Below are positions 1 through 13,543 of a stretch of DNA of 64,000 nucleotides, piece by piece. Origin of the DNA: Oxytricha trifallax (Eukaryota; Ciliophora; Spirotrichea; Sporadotrichida; Oxytrichidae); contig ARYC01000530.1 of NCBI GenBank assembly GCA_000711775.1, positions 62,001 to 126,000 of the forward strand, written 5' to 3'. Position 1 is the first letter of the stretch. Every line of letters begins with the position of its first letter. The notes under the pieces are model-generated. The model saw only the letters and a list, made by a program, of their open reading frames with translations. It ran no database searches and was not told where the DNA came from. Position numbers and translations under genes: made by a program.

Positions 1-717
1 AAGTCTTTTTAGTTGATTATATCTAGACATTATTAAGCTTTATTGAAAAATATTATAATTAAAAGAATATTAGTCACTTTATCTTATCTATAAAAAAAGA
101 GAGACGATATTTTACTTTGACTTTGATAAATTAAAGATAATTATTATAATGATTCATGATTATTCAAGCATATAATTTATAAAATACATTCAATTTATTT
201 AGATATTTGCTTATTTTAAAGATTGCTTTTCATTTTTATCTCATATTTCTGCATTTAAGAGCATTTATTATTTGAATTAATCTTGAATGGTAAGTTCACA
301 ATTATCATTAAACGATAAATTGAAAATATAAATGTTACTATTAGTAATATATTTATAAAAATTATAATTGCTTACAGATGAATCTTCATTTTTGCCATAA
401 TAATAAAGATTCTATCAAGTAATTAGAAATTTTTGATTTCTTTAATTCTATTTATAATTAAAGCTTAATATAAAAAAAAGAACTTAATAATAAAATGAGT
501 TAATAATGTTGGACATTCAGATAATTAATTTTATGAGAATGTTATAGCAAGAAGATTATTTAAAATAAATATTGCAAAAATAAGATGAAACAAGGAATTT
601 TAATAATATAATTTTAATAAATTCAAATTAATTAAATAATTATAAGTTATCTTAACTGCTAGTAAATACAATAGGCATTAATCATTTCTAAATATAGATT
701 TTTAAATTAAATTTATT
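1..717. other. AT-rich spacer, no gene seen
   Basis: Very AT-rich DNA without a coding frame of convincing composition and without an RNA gene that I can recognise. It is probably germline-limited spacer lying before the TIR element that starts at 718. Confidence 0.5.
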
Positions 718-2209
718 AATAATTATTATAAATTAGAGATCTAGTGGTCGAGTGGTCTGGTAGAGATTTTGGTGGTCTACCGTAATTATACATTGTTTGT
801 TTATTATTATTCAGATATGTGAAGATCAATACTGCGTTGCATCACTAGTAATTTCTCCGGCTTTGTCTCTGACCACGGCCTGGTATTATCAAACAAATTT
901 ATTCTTCTCTTTTTAATCAACCTAAAATCTTGAGCTCAGGGAAAATGTGCTACCATCGGTGCAGTCAAAGGGAATTCCTCTTTCCCGCTTTATGCCAGTA
1001 TCTCGGATTAGTAGAGAAAGCATCTCGACTAAAAGCAATAGAATCTTGAGGGTCCATATCGCCAAAGGGAAGAGATTTAGATGTAATAATGTGTTAACTG
1101 TGAAAAATCCAGTGTTTTTTATTTCTCACCGAATTATATTTTCTCTTTAGCCATCTCTTAACCCTCCATCAACCCTTTCTTTTTAGCTATCCCAGATTAT
1201 CCAAACGTTTTCATAAGATTTATCTCAATTACTATAAGAATTTGTTGCTTGTAGGAATTGCCTTATTTGAAAGAGAATTTTACTTCAATATTGTTCATAC
1301 GAACAATATCTCCTTCAGAATGCTTGTGATAGATATCTTTTCAGAATAGGTTAGCCCGAATATCCCTACTCTTTTAGCTCTAGATAAGGACCTCATGCAG
1401 AGCATAAAAATGTTAATGTAACTAATTGCTTTTGATTCTGCATATTTGGGTGTAATTGGGTCATCGCCATTTATCTTAATTCTGCAATACAGTTTTGGAA
1501 AATTTTAATAATTGGTACCCTCTTTTTAATTGCAGCACTGGAAATATAGATAACTTAATATGAATAGTAAATTGAGCTGCATTTTGTAAGGTTTATAACT
1601 AGGATAAATTATCCGATTTCTTTATAATGCAATCATCTTTCGACTGTGCTCCATTAAAAGCCTTAAAATCAAATTAGTCGTTTGTAACATCGACAGCAAC
1701 TCTTAAACCGCACTCCTGCATTCGCAAATTTTTCTTCCCCTTAGGATTCTGTTTTGCGATGAACTTTTGTTATGTTGACATGACCCGTATTTAAGCTTTA
1801 CTTCATCAACTGATTATGCTAACTGATAGAATGTCTATTATCCAAGAAGCTTGACGGTTATTACAACTGTGCTATAAACCCCGTGCTTTTGCTCCTTTTT
1901 CCCAGTAAAAGCATTATTTTTTAGCTCCTGTAGAATCTGTCTTAAAAAGAATACAGAGGTAGTACATAATATTGGGAAGATCAGTGTGAACCTTCGTGTG
2001 ACTGAAATCAGCGACCTCTGCGCTGTTATAAGATTACAATGGTATCTTAGTCATTTTAATATCCTAGCTGGTTATCTCCGATATGTTGGTTCCACTATTC
2101 TTCTACATATATCTGAATAATAATAAATAAATGATGTATAGATACGGTTGACCACCAAAATCTTTGCCAGACCATTAACTACTCGACCACTAATTTATAA
2201 TAATTATTT
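718..2209. mobile_element. TIR element 1 with coding cargo
   Basis: About 1.49 kb bounded by inverted repeats of roughly 80-100 bp. The left end (718-810) and the reverse complement of the right end share AATAATTATTATAAATTAG, then GTGGTCGAGT, AGATTTTGGTGGTC and TTATTATTATTCAGATAT. The left copy has an extra AGATCT (a 6-bp insertion) just inside the outer repeat. The interior is clearly less AT-rich than the flanks and reads as decayed protein-coding DNA on the minus strand. No transposase is recognised, so the element looks non-autonomous. A clean target-site duplication is not obvious. Its architecture matches the elements at 13544-16599 and 23141-24687. Confidence 0.7.
947..2085 (-). pseudogene. 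Decayed gene cargo of TIR element 1
   Basis: With TAA/TAG read as Gln the minus strand holds several coding-like patches in different frames. Near 2060-1840 a frame starts MTKIPLQSYNSAEVADF. Near 1340-1210 there is a patch containing GDIVRMNNIEVKFSF. Near 1090-960 there is one with GDMDPQDSIAFSRDAF and NPRYWHKAGK. The frames are joined only by shifts and contain TGA codons, so as it stands this is not one intact gene unless introns or IESs intervene. The GDIVRM motif faintly recalls the first OB fold of telomere end-binding proteins (POT1/TEBP-alpha family), but that is a hint only. The standard-code frame on the plus strand at 947-1150 is the complement of the last patch and is not treated as a gene. 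Confidence 0.4.
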
Positions 2210-2894
2210 GATTAATTTAAATTTATTAAAGTTCCTTTTTTTATCTTTTTTTTGTAATATTGAGCTTCAACCTTTTTAAATAAATTCTTGGTAAATTACT
2301 TATTATTGGTATTTTTAATTTTGACTAATTTTTTTAGATATAAAATTTATGATCGATTTTTTATTGAAATAATTGAAAAGTAGGTTAGTAATTTTTAATA
2401 TATAACGAAATTATGATTTTTAATTATATTTTATATCAATAAAATTAGATAGTTGCTTAACTTTGATTACTCTCTTTAAGAATTTATAAGACTTAAAAAT
2501 TATATTATTTTTTTTTTAATAATATTCCCTTAAGTATTAATCTTAATTAATTATAGTTATTTAATTAGACACCTTAAACATTCTAAGAAAGTCAAAAAAT
2601 AAATTAAAGATATTTTTAATGAATTATTCAGATCTTAATGAAGCTTTAAGAAAGTGTAAAATAGAATTAAGTTTTAAAGAATCTATAATTTATGTTCAAT
2701 TTATTATATCAAAATATGCTTTTTATTTTGGTTTTTTTTTAATTTATAAACATGATGTTAATAATTAAGCAATTAATAGTTAATTCGTGCATAAATATAA
2801 ATGATGTAGTTATGATAAATCCTATTAATATAAAAAATAACAATCCGCATAACTATTTGACTGCTAAATTCTTTTTAAGTATATCAGTAATTCT
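2210..2894. other. AT-rich spacer, no gene seen
   Basis: AT-rich sequence between TIR element 1 and the small coding patch at 2895. I see no motif, RNA gene or convincing frame. Confidence 0.45.
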
Positions 2895-3047
2895 ATGAAT
2901 TCTATTATAATATATGACAGAATAGAATAGATTAAATTTACAGTGAGTGAAAAAATTGATCCTAAATTGCTTAATAAACTTCCAGTTGTAACTAAATTTT
3001 AATACTATATACTTTATTCTATAAACTAAACTTATAATAATTATTGA
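2895..3047 (+). CDS. Small coding patch, unknown product
   Basis: A 50-residue frame ending in TGA when TAA/TAG are Gln. It starts MNSIIIYDRIEQIKFTVSE and continues with KIDPKLLNKLPVVTKFQYY. Composition (Lys, Asp, Glu, Pro placement) is protein-like, and the frame stays open a little upstream of this ATG, so the true 5' limit is unknown. The 85-codon standard-code frame on the opposite strand covers the same DNA and is probably its shadow. No family is recognised. It could be one MDS of a larger gene or a pseudogene fragment. Confidence 0.35.
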
Positions 3048-3699
3048 TAATGTTTCAAGGCTAAATTGAGAAAATAAAGATTTTTTCCTAATTAAATCGT
3101 ATTTATACATATATAACTACTTAAATTACCTAGATTCATATAAATTTATTAAAATCCCAAATAATAATAGCTGTACTTAAGTATGGAATTCATTTTTACA
3201 TTAAGCAAAAATGAGAACTTTACACTATAATTGAACTGAGCAATAAATTAAATGCCAAATTAACTGGAGGATATTTCTTGAACATTTTATAACTTGATTA
3301 ATTTTCATAGGTACAAGTTAATAGCAATTTGAGAAATATTTTGTTCTAAGTTAAAATTAATTTTAAATTTTATTCAATTATAGTCAGTTAATTAATAATT
3401 GATTTTATAAATTTCAAGAAAAAGACTAAAATAATAAAAATGATATTCCTAAATAGCACTACCTGCCTATTATTTTAATATGTTGTAAATATTTAATTAT
3501 TATAACTTCAATTAATTTTCTTAAGCTAATAATCAAATGAAGTTTATAAATTATTAAAGAAACTGATTTTAAAATATTTTATAATAATACTAAATATTGT
3601 CTTATAAAATAATTCAATACAAATTAAATTAATATACTTACAATATAAACATAATTTAGCAGATGTAGTAGCATAATAATATGATATATATATTATATT

Positions 3700-3731
<32 letters not shown>

Positions 3732-6189
3732 AGAGTTTGCTAGAATAAGCAAATCAATTTATTAGAATAGATTAGACAGTCAACGACAATTACAAATAAT
3801 ACAAAGAGGAAAGTAAGAAAAGATTATAAATAAAATAAAGCTGATATCTGAAAATAATATGAAATATATTTTTTAAATTTATAAAAAGATATAATTAAGT
3901 ATTCAAAAATTATTTAAATAGAAAATATAAAAAAATTATAAGCATTATAACTAGAAATTTTTAGATTTTACAGTGATTAATTAATTGTATGAAAAAAAAT
4001 GAATAAAAAATGGGAAATTTTTATACTAAATGATTCATTTCCAAGTCAGAAGTATCAAAATCTCAATATCTTAATAATCATACTACTAAGCTAGTTGCTA
4101 AACTACCTTGTTTAAAATGTTCAATGAAGAGATATCATATTAATGTATGAAAATCCTTTGTATTAATCTTCTATCATAATTATTCCCAAACGTGCATCAT
4201 TTAGTCATTATAATTTTAGTGTAATTTCTTTAATGTGCAAAATGGTAATTTTTATGGAATAAATATCAAATTTCATTTTTACTATATTTAAAAAAGAAAA
4301 GTATTTTTGATAAAACTAAGGTAGGGATTTTAGATAACTATCTTATTGTAAGTAAATTTTTAAAAAGCTAATAGATATTTTTAAAATAATTTAATCTGAT
4401 TTTTATAAAAAATAATTAAAAAAATTTCCAGTGCTAACAGATTATTCTGATGTTATTACCTTAGAATAACAATAAATTTAATATTTCTTTATTAAGGAAC
4501 TAAAATTATTAAATTATAATATTAGTTTTTAATTTTTTTCATTCTTACAAGGGATAATAGATTTGTGACTTTGTATAAAGATATAATATTATCTACATAT
4601 TAAATGTTATATACCTTAAAAAGAACATAATTCCATCACATTAAGTTTAGCACTAATTCTATTAAAAGTGAATGTTCAACTTGAAAAGTATATGTTTATT
4701 CAAAATAACTTAATCAAAATAATTTAAACTCTTAGTTAATTCAATGAGATCTGTTTGTGCTTCAGAAAATAAAATAAATTAAGGTCAATAAAAAATAAGT
4801 AAAGATAATATTCTAAATATATATAATAAACTTTAATATTTAAATATTAATAGAAGCATTACCAAAATTTTAAAAGTCGATAATGCTCCGAAAATTAATT
4901 TAATTTTTAAAAAAATAAACTAAATTACAAAAAGAATGATTAAGACAATAAACTTTTATATAACATGATTAATTAAATAAAACATATTTTAATAATTTAA
5001 AGAGATATGTTATATTTAATGGGGTTTCTTATGGTTATAATTGTAAATTTATATCATTACAATGTCACGTGAAACAGTAATATGTACAAAATTGGGCATT
5101 AATATCTAGTCAATTGATTTCAGATTCACCGTGCTTTTGGTAAAGCCAATTTTAAATATATTAAAATCATGTCTAAAGTTATTATTTCTAACATGAACAT
5201 ATATAATTAATAATCCTTTTATTTATTTGTTTCCTTGTTTTATTTATTTATTTTTTCAAAAGTCAATTTTATTTGATTATTATTTTTAACTTTTATTTTC
5301 CCATAATTATATGCGCTAATATAGTTATTTTTATATTAAATTTATCACCTTTTATTTATATAAATTTTTAGAAAGTTTAAAATTGTTTAAATACTTACGT
5401 ACGAGTCATTTGTGAATCAATTTTGAATTAATTTTACTATAATTTTAAACTTAATGTTTCATATTGAGTTATACTGCAACTTTTAACCTTTGATTGACTT
5501 TATTATTGATCTTGAAAGATTTCATGAGTATATAACTGTTTAGGTTTTAATAAATATAGGAGGCTGATTTTAATAAAATCAATAAAAATAATTTATTCAC
5601 ACTTTTATATATTTTTAAAAGCTATTAATTTCGAAAGATCTCAAAGTATACTAAAATGATAAATAACTACCTATTATTAACTTTAATTAAAGATAATATA
5701 CTATTATATCAATAAATCATTTGTAAGAAGTTGTGATCTATAAGTTTAAGTTAATGTATTAAACATGTTTCAAGTTTTTATTAAGAGTTGATTTAAGAAT
5801 AAGGCTTTGAATTTAAGTAACTAATTAACTTACCTATTAAGTTAGCATAGAAATTTAATTGAATATATGCCTTAAATTAATAAATAATCTATTTAAATAA
5901 CTTAAATGTTTAATTTTATATTACAAAATCTAAACTAAATACATCAAGACTTTTTTATTGAATGAATTTATATTTACTTATTTATTTATAATTAATTAAT
6001 CTTAAGTTTGTTCAAATATTTATCTTTAAATATGTCTAAATATAAAAATAATTAAACTTAAATTGAAAAATTTAATGCAATATTTTTTAAAAAGTTTGGC
6101 AATTTTTTTTCAAAATATTGCCTTTCAATAAATAAAATAAGAGGGATATTTATGATAGAATATTTTATAATTTATAATTATTTTTAAAA
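3048..6189. other. AT-rich spacer
   Basis: About 3.1 kb of AT-rich DNA. It holds a (TA)n tract at 3681-3732 and a short frame near 4045-4152 that could be a coding patch but is too short to call. No other gene, repeat or RNA feature is visible. Confidence 0.5.
3681..3732. repeat. (TA)n simple repeat
   Basis: Nearly uninterrupted TA dinucleotides with a few phase slips, within AT-rich spacer. Confidence 0.9.
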
Positions 6190-6939
6190 AAATAAATTAA
6201 AAATATTGCGGCAACAAAGAAAGCGCAGGAAAATGGGAAGTTAAAACTCCTCAACAAACACAAGAAAGATCCTTTGAAAAACTAAAATTTCTAAATCTCA
6301 AAATCGATATACCAAAAATTGCATGTTTAATTTAACCATAACCATTATAAAACATAATAAAATTTCGGTCAAAATTAGACTGCTCGAATTATACTAACTA
6401 ACACCAACAAAAGAATGTGAAGGATGGGTAGGTAAAAACGAGAGAATTGCTAAAACAGGAGATCCAAGAGGAGGGAATACAAGGAAGATACCATCAACAA
6501 AAAGACTTATATCATCACGAAGATAATAAAATTTAATATTTGCCTTAGAATCTCAGAGGTCGTAACCCAATTCTTAAACAAGATTAATTATTAAGAATTT
6601 ATAGAAAACATGCATCCGAATGCATAAATTTTGTTGAAATTAAGCTTTATAGGATAACTGGACTAAAAAACAAGAACAAAACTAAGACTCAACAAGCCAG
6701 TGAAGGAGTAGTATTGATAATGAACAATGGTAAACTCGAAAGAAAAAATTGTACAAACTTTTAGATAACTGACGAGGGAGGCTTCCCTCGAAAAAAACTT
6801 AATCCATATCTACCACGAGCTGGAACCATTAAGTGAAAGAACTCCAAAATTGACTAATCCACATGATAAAATCACTAAAAAAAATTTACCAAAATCAGAT
6901 TATTTATAAAAGTAAAGTTAGTTAAACTTGGCTTTAACT

Positions 6940-8340
6940 ATTATTTCTCTGCCTAGTTAAATTTTAAATTTTTAGATTGATTTAATTTAAAAGGTTAATT
7001 CTCGCCTGACAACCTTTTAAAATAAAAGTAAGTCCACACAATATTTTATATTGTTATTTTTGATGGCTTAAAATGTCTAAGAATTGATAGCATTTGGTGC
7101 TTTTCAAATTTATATAGTATTTCTCAAATCTTTCTAATTGAGAGGAGTTCGTATGTAATATTATTTCTATGCATTATATAATTTATTGTTAACGAGTCGT
7201 CATCTGCTATAAATGTTTCTTCTTTTTATAAACACCTTGAGTTTTTATATTCTCCCTCAGTTCTTAAATTTAAGAAGTTATTTTATCTTCATTTTTTAAT
7301 AATTAGGTTTTATTTGTATCTAAATACAACACGTAAGTAAATTTAATAGAAATAGAGTTTGGAATTAATTAAGGAAACTTACTCTGCTGTAAATTTTTAT
7401 TGATTTTAGGAGAATCAGATTAATTTTTATTTATCACTATGTTATTAATTTGTGTTTTAATTTGAGAAAATAATAATTTTTGATATTCAAAAAATACATA
7501 TTTAATAGTATTATGAAAGTTGAAGAATTAAAAATCCAACTTTCACTTATGGTATTTTTGAAATTTCTTTAGGGTATATTCTTGATTTTCCTTTTCCTTT
7601 CAAACTTTTTCCCTTTTAAATATAGTTAGAGTTCAAATGGCATTTATAGGGTGCAAAAATGAATATCTGAAATTATTTCGATGGACCCTTTTTATATAAT
7701 TTGCACACAAGAACCATTTTTTAAATCTCAATAAATTATGATTTATAATTAGTAATCTATTAATTAATTAAAAAACTTAATATATTAAAAAGTATTCGTA
7801 TAGATCAAACGCAGGTGGAGGTGGGCCACTCACATAAAATGTAAGTTACAAAAAACATATCTTTAAATTTTTTTTTGTTGTGGTCCTACCTGGTAAGACC
7901 ACAGGTGCAGTTTGACTGGTGCTTCGCAAGACTGCTCAGAGAGGGGACTTAGATGATAAAAATAATGATGACAATGAAGATGACGATGAAGATGAGGAAG
8001 AATAGCACTAATCAGAGAGATTTCCATTTTTGATTAGACTTAAAATTATTAGTATTAATGTAATTAGAATAATTAATTAATTAAAGTTTTCGTATTATAA
8101 ATCATAAATATCACTCAAGTCTAGAAGGATTCTTATATTTATTAATCGATCTCAAGACATTTATTTTTTAAAAAATTTCTGCTCAGACTATAATCGAAAA
8201 GGCTGATTGGCCTGAAAATTATTTAAAAGGTTGCCAGGCGACATAAAATTAGCAACAACATTGATCAAGAATATAAAAAATAGAACAATCAAAATATATT
8301 AAATTAAAACCATGAAATTTAAATTTTAAGATTCAATCTC
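6940..8340. mobile_element. TIR insertion inside LINE copy A
   Basis: Imperfect inverted repeats bound this segment: TCGCCTGACAACCTTTTAAA near 7001-7020 is matched by the reverse complement of TTTAAAAGGTTGCCAGGCGA near 8223-8242, with weaker AT-rich similarity further out on both sides. The interior is AT-rich with no coding cargo seen and itself contains the MITE at 7735-8108, so the insertions are nested. Outer limits are approximate and no target duplication was identified. Confidence 0.45.
7735..8108 (+). mobile_element. MITE family M1, copy 1
   Basis: A roughly 374-bp element whose ends are inverted copies of TTATGATTTATAAT followed by AT-rich sequence ending near AATTAATTAATT. It shares a GC-richer core with copies at 9856-10212 (same strand) and about 48390-48665 (opposite strand). 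Core landmarks in order are ATGTAAGTTACAAAAAACAT, a T-tract, CCTACCTGGTAAGA, GCTTCGCAAG and GAGGGGAC, then a GA/T-rich run that would encode an acidic tract (Asp/Glu). No transposase is present. Confidence 0.75.
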
Positions 8341-9855
8341 AAACATTACAACATGTAGTGTTTTGCACAAGAAAGACTCTTTCTTACTTAACTTTTATTG
8401 GATAGTTGTTTTGGAGAACTTCAACTACCATTTTAAAGAACTAAGGAAATTATTTTTTTAAAAAAAAAAAGATTTTAAGGAATCCATTCCTGAGGGAGTG
8501 GAAACTCATGCTAAAGGAAACTAATAAGATCGAGACTTCTCAAATGTGGAGGCTAGAAGAAGGGAAACAAGCCAAATGATATCAACAGACAATAAATTAA
8601 TCCGAATAGATAAAAAAGGAACAAAATCAAAATAAAAGTAATTCTGGATAAAAAATTTTGAAAAAGTCAGAGAAGTTACAGAAAATGATCTGGAAATTCC
8701 TGTTAAAATTATTGATAGGTTAAGAATATAAAACTAAGGAAAAAAATTTGTATCTATAACCACTGGAATGGGTAGTTAGGAGCAACAACACAAAGACAAA
8801 AGGCGTATTCAAAGAAGGAAAGGTACCATAGAAAGAAGCAATTAGGGACATGGAATATTGCAAAGTCAAGAATGATATAGAAAGGTTCTTTTCATGGTAA
8901 AAACTAAAAAAAGATAAAAATAATGCCAACCAATAAAAGAGTACACTATAAAAGAGGAAAGAATGAAATAAGATAACAAACATAAAAGTATATACTTTAC
9001 TACTATGGGAAAATTTTTAAAGACTAAAGGGAGTATAAATACTTTGAATCAGATATGATATTAGGGATGAAATTATGAACTAAGATCATGAAGTAGAGAA
9101 CTTTGTAATGAAGATGTAAAAAAGTATTTAATAATGCAACTTCAACAAAAAAGCGTCGAATGTATTTCATGAAGTGATGCTACTAAAGTCAGAAAAATAA
9201 AATAAATAGCAATCTGAAAATAGTAAATTAGCTAAATGATAAAACAAATTCCGGACTACATTAAGTAATGGGGCTATATTACAGATAAAAGATAAAAATT
9301 TATAAATGGAAGCAAGTAAAACATGGCCGATAGTTATTAACTTACACCTAAGTAAGATTGTAGGAAAAGTCATAATCAACAAAGTCTCCAAAACAATAAG
9401 TGAGATACTGTAAATAGGGAACTATTAGAACGGGTTCAAGAAAGTAAAAGCACTTACATAAACTTAATGATGATGTTGAAAAACATTAAATCATCAAGAA
9501 GGTAGAGCAAACAAATAGAGGACTACCAATTTGCAAACCTCCAAAAAGCAAACTATTCAGTCTTGAAAAACAAGCTACTACTTTGCTTTTTAAGAAAAGA
9601 ATAACTAACTCTAAGGATAAAGAGTTGATCAGCTTAATAGAAATATTAAATTCTGGAAATAATATAGATGCAAAACTACTAACATAGTAAAGATTTGGCT
9701 AATGAATTTGATTGTGACTAATATTTTTTGAACAAATATACAGCTATAAGATCGCAATTCTCTGAGAGGGAACTAATTTTATTAATTAAATAGGGAAAAC
9801 TTTAAGGATTCGCAGACATAAACTTGTAAACATAAAGGACTCAAAAATTCAGAAG

Positions 9856-10212
9856 ATTTATGATTTATGATAGGAAATTATTTAATTTAATCAAAATCTT
9901 AATATATTAAAAGGTATTCTAACTAATCAGACGCATGTGGACCAACAGCACTCACATTAAATGTAAGTTTCAAAAAAGATATATTAAAAGTTTTTTTTAG
10001 CGGTCCTGCCTGGTAGGAACTGGAGTGTCAGCAGACTGAAGCTTCGCAAGGCTACACTTGGAGGGGACAGAGGAGTGACTAGGATGAGGATGAAGAAGAA
10101 GATGAAACTGCTTTTAATCATGTTTCCATTTTTGATAAGTTTTAAAAGTATTAGTATTTAGTTTAATAGATTAATTATTAATTTAAAGTTTTCTTTTTAT
10201 AAATTATGATTC
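9856..10212 (+). mobile_element. MITE family M1, copy 2
   Basis: Second copy of the 7735-8108 element, inserted in LINE copy A. Ends are TTTATGATTTATGAT and its inverse. The conserved core reads ATGTAAGTTTCAAAAAAGAT, CCTGCCTGGTAGGA, GAAGCTTCGCAAGGCT and GAGGGGAC, again followed by an acidic-coding tract. Divergence from copy 1 is considerable outside the core, so this is an old family. Confidence 0.75.
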
Positions 10213-10990
10213 ATCTGCAGCTTCATTAAATAGATAAAACAATAATCCTAAACTAAACACAGTGAAAAATAATTCTTGAATTATGCAAAAACCTTGATAA
10301 AAGTTCCAAATAGAAGAAATTCAAAAAGATGAAGAGACAAAAAATTTAGGAAACAATATTTGACTAAATACTTAAATTCTACTAAATTTACATGCAATGA
10401 AATAAAAAGATAACAGAATTTTTACCAAAAACTAAATAACTCTAACAAACCCAACAGCATTCTTTACAATAATAAAGGCATAAATAATATCATTGATTAT
10501 TTATAAATACCCTACACTGAGGCAGCTCAGTTTGTAAAAATAGAAGATATAGAAAAAGCTAAAAAGAATAGAATTCTTTATGACAAAAGACATTCCTAAT
10601 AAAATTTTAAGGAATGTAACACAACTGAAAGAAACCAGCACAAGTTAAATAGAAAACATCAAGTTCTGAAAAACATGATTAAGATGAATATGAGCATTAA
10701 TCAATTCTTGAGATTACATCAAGAAAAAGAAGAGATTAGACTAAAAGGAAAGGCTGTAGAAAATGAGAAAAAATCTTCCTAACAAATAATTTGATGGACA
10801 CAATAGGTTAAAGACAATAATAAACTATAAAATATGATAGAGTTCAAAGAATAAGACAACCAGATAAATATGAATATTATTAAACAGTAAAAAAGCTATT
10901 CAAAGTGCCTATATCAAAAAGAAGGAAAAAAATTTTAACGAAAAAAATATTGAATCAAATCAACAAAAATTAACATCTAAACGAGAAATT

Positions 10991-11654
10991 TTGAGAAGTA
11001 TAAATTGTGATTTGTAAAAATCAAAAAATAAATTAAAATGTCATAATTAAAAATATAATCACATAAAAAATACATTTTATAAGCATACATTAAAAGATCT
11101 TTATATCTTCCTTATAAATTTACAGATATAATTTAATTTACAAATATTTAATTTAATGCCGTTTTTTAATTTTTAAAATTATAAATTTCCCAATATTTTG
11201 TATTTTATAAATAATATAAAGTAAATTAATAGCATATTGTTATTACTTTAATTGTTGTAAATCTTTTGAATATTTATAATATATTATTATATAAAATTAA
11301 TTATGATACTCAATTAATACTCACAATTATTTATTAGTTTTCTATTTTTAATTATTTTTGCTAGCTTCATCTTTAAAATTAGAATTAAAATAGTTTAAAT
11401 CATATGTCGAATCTATAATTGACAAGAAATATTTTAACCAGAATTTATTTTTAGATTTTAACAATCACTCTTTTAAATAAATGCTTGAGGTTTTTGTTCA
11501 AGGGTATCTAATGTGTCTGATATATAAAAAGTTAAATTATTAACTAATAAAATTTTCATGTAATTAATTTTCTACTTTCTATGATAAAATAATTGTTCTA
11601 TATTGGTAGTGAAAAAGATTAAATTCAATCTTATTATTTATAATTTTGCTTTCT
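10991..11654. other. AT-rich spacer with a short dispersed repeat
   Basis: AT-rich. The segment around 11149-11190 (TTAATGCCGTTTTTTAATTT) recurs almost exactly at 31401-31440, suggesting a dispersed repeat end. No gene is seen. Confidence 0.4.
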
Positions 11655-11960
11655 AAGAAGATTTACTATTGTAGCATACTTTCTTGCTTTTAAATAGTAA
11701 CTACTTGCGGTTGGATTTCTGCCTTAATTTTGTAGGAAGTAAGTTTAATTTCTCGTTCGTTATACTATCACCAGTATTCGTTATTCTCAGTCTAACTTTA
11801 AATTACTAATGAGTTTTTTCCTCAAATTAGTAGTATTTACCATCATTGTGTATTGGGAAACTATAAAAGATCTGATGAAAAAACAAGTAGGATGAGGGGT
11901 TGTCATCGTTGCTATCTGAAGCCTATTCAACTAATTATTGTTGGTTTTATTGATTATTGC
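11655..11960 (-). pseudogene. Coding patch, unknown product
   Basis: Minus-strand frame with UAR = Gln and no TGA. It starts with an Asn/Gln-rich run, then SDSNDDNPSSYLFFHQ, HNDGKYYQFEEKTHQQ, FKVRLRITNTGDS and KLNLLPTKLRQKSNRK. The charge pattern and low-complexity Q/N segment are typical of ciliate proteins. The frame stays open into AT-rich DNA below 11655, where composition no longer looks like protein, so the listed end marks loss of coding character and not a stop. It may be an MDS or a fragment of a germline paralog. No family is recognised. Confidence 0.4.
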
Positions 11961-12499
11961 TAGTTTAAATTAATTAAATGCTATCTAGAGTTCTACTATA
12001 AGTCAGGAAAGTCTAAAGTAGATAATTACTGTGTTATTTTTATTATCCACCTTCACTTAGATAATTACTATATTTTATTTACTTTAGAATTTTAATTACA
12101 TATAAAGTAAAATTAACCTCAATTTAAAAACGATAATTGCTTTAGCATTTAAGTTTAGATTGAGTAATAAGCAGAAGAATTTAGAAATATAATCTTTAAG
12201 AAAAGCGTAAAATATCAGTTGATTTACAATAAAATATAAAATAAATAAATATTCATCAGAAAAAATGTTCTTAAAGAAATATTTATAATTGAAAATGACT
12301 TAGAACTGATGAAGGGGGATAATTGCAAGAATTAAAAGGGTAATGAAAAGAAAGTAATAATTGAACAAAAAATAATAAAAACTATATAAAATAATAAATT
12401 GAAGATAAGAAAGTAGGTATAAGTCATTTAAAATATATTAATAAAATTATTTCAATTAATTTTTATATCTATCTTATAAAATTTCTAGATCTCTAATAA

Positions 12500-12830
12500 A
12501 TTAAAACACTAACCACAAAATGTTATAATGATTGTTCATCTTAACATTTGAGGACACTCTAAGCTTTAATTTATGAATTTATTGAATTCTTATTTTTAAT
12601 AGCAAAAAGATCAATATCACTCCTATTCTAATAAACCTGTCCTTGATCTGAATATAAATAAAAATAGTTAAAAGAATCTTAATTTTCATGTTAAAGATCT
12701 TTCTATTTTATTCGATATAGTGAGAAGTTAATTTATTATTAATAATATTATCTACAAATGAATTATCTTCACTTATTAAAGTTTGAGATATAATTGTAAA
12801 TTTTAAATTCTTAAAATTTACCTTAACACA
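12500..12830 (-). pseudogene. Coding patch, unknown product
   Basis: A minus-strand frame includes ISQTLISEDNSFVDNI, NNKLTSHYIEQNRKIFN and IQIKDRFIRIG. It lies upstream of, and in the same direction as, the patch at 11655-11960, and both could belong to one gene separated by AT-rich DNA. Boundaries are approximate and there is no family match. Confidence 0.35.
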
Positions 12831-13543
12831 TTAACCTTTTTAAAAATAATGTTAGCACTTTAATTATTGTTTTTATTAATTAGTAAAGATTTTAAGCTTA
12901 ATATGCATTTCTAAAATGATTTTATTTTCAATATAAATTTTAAAAATTCATTTATGAATGAAATATTTAACATTCCAGCCTGTTTGTACATTCTGATTCA
13001 TTGAAACATAATAAATTTCTGCTAAAAGTTTTAGTTATAACATATTGAAATCAATTTTTGTAAAAAATTTTATGTATTATTGTAAATATATTAGTAAATG
13101 ATTAAGATTCTGCTGCAAATATGTGTATTTTTTGTTAATAATTTTTTATTTTATTAAAAAATTCTGACTTAAACTTTTATTTAATAACTACAAATATATA
13201 AAGTGTTTAAGAATCATATATTTACGAATTCAATGTTTCACCATTTTTACTTAAATAATTTTTTTTTAATAATTATAATAAACTATATAAATGATTGAAT
13301 CTTTATGGAATATCAACTGATTATTTTATTTAAAAGCCTAATTAATTATTAAATTATATCTGCTTTTTTGTTGATTCAAATTTCGTATGAAATTATGTAA
13401 ATTTTAGATAATAAACTTTGGATTTCATCTATCTAGTTATTAAAACCATAATTTTTATATCCACAGAACTATTCAATATAGTTCATATGTTGTAATGGTA
13501 AAACTGCGCATATCCTTTGTTGAAGAATACTGCATCTCACTTT
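12831..13543. other. AT-rich spacer, no gene seen
   Basis: AT-rich DNA between the 12.5-kb coding patch and the NEK-bearing TIR element. No feature is recognised. Confidence 0.45.

Larger units (their letters stand above)
6190..10990 (+). mobile_element. Degenerate LINE-type retrotransposon (copy A)
   Basis: Purine-rich plus strand with frames (UAR = Gln) that resemble a LINE polyprotein but are broken by shifts. Around 6410-6560 a patch reads CEGWVGKNERIAKTGDPRGG. Around 6620-6830 there is a stretch with GVVLIMNNGKLERKN, like apurinic endonuclease domains. Around 9320-9450 the frame holds TWPIVINLHLSKIVGK followed by NGFKKVKALT, matching the N-terminal palm motifs of LINE reverse transcriptases (WRPI...L...K...E...I...Q.GF). 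The copy is interrupted by a TIR element (about 6940-8340) and by a MITE (9856-10212) and has no intact catalytic core that I can read. It is in the opposite orientation to the better LINE at 53.9-60.3 kb. Ends are approximate. Confidence 0.55.

Noticed and set aside
740-780. GGTCGAGTGGTCTGG in TIR element 1 resembles a tRNA A box (Ser/Leu type).
   Set aside because: It is part of the inverted repeat at both ends of the element and has no B box at the proper distance.
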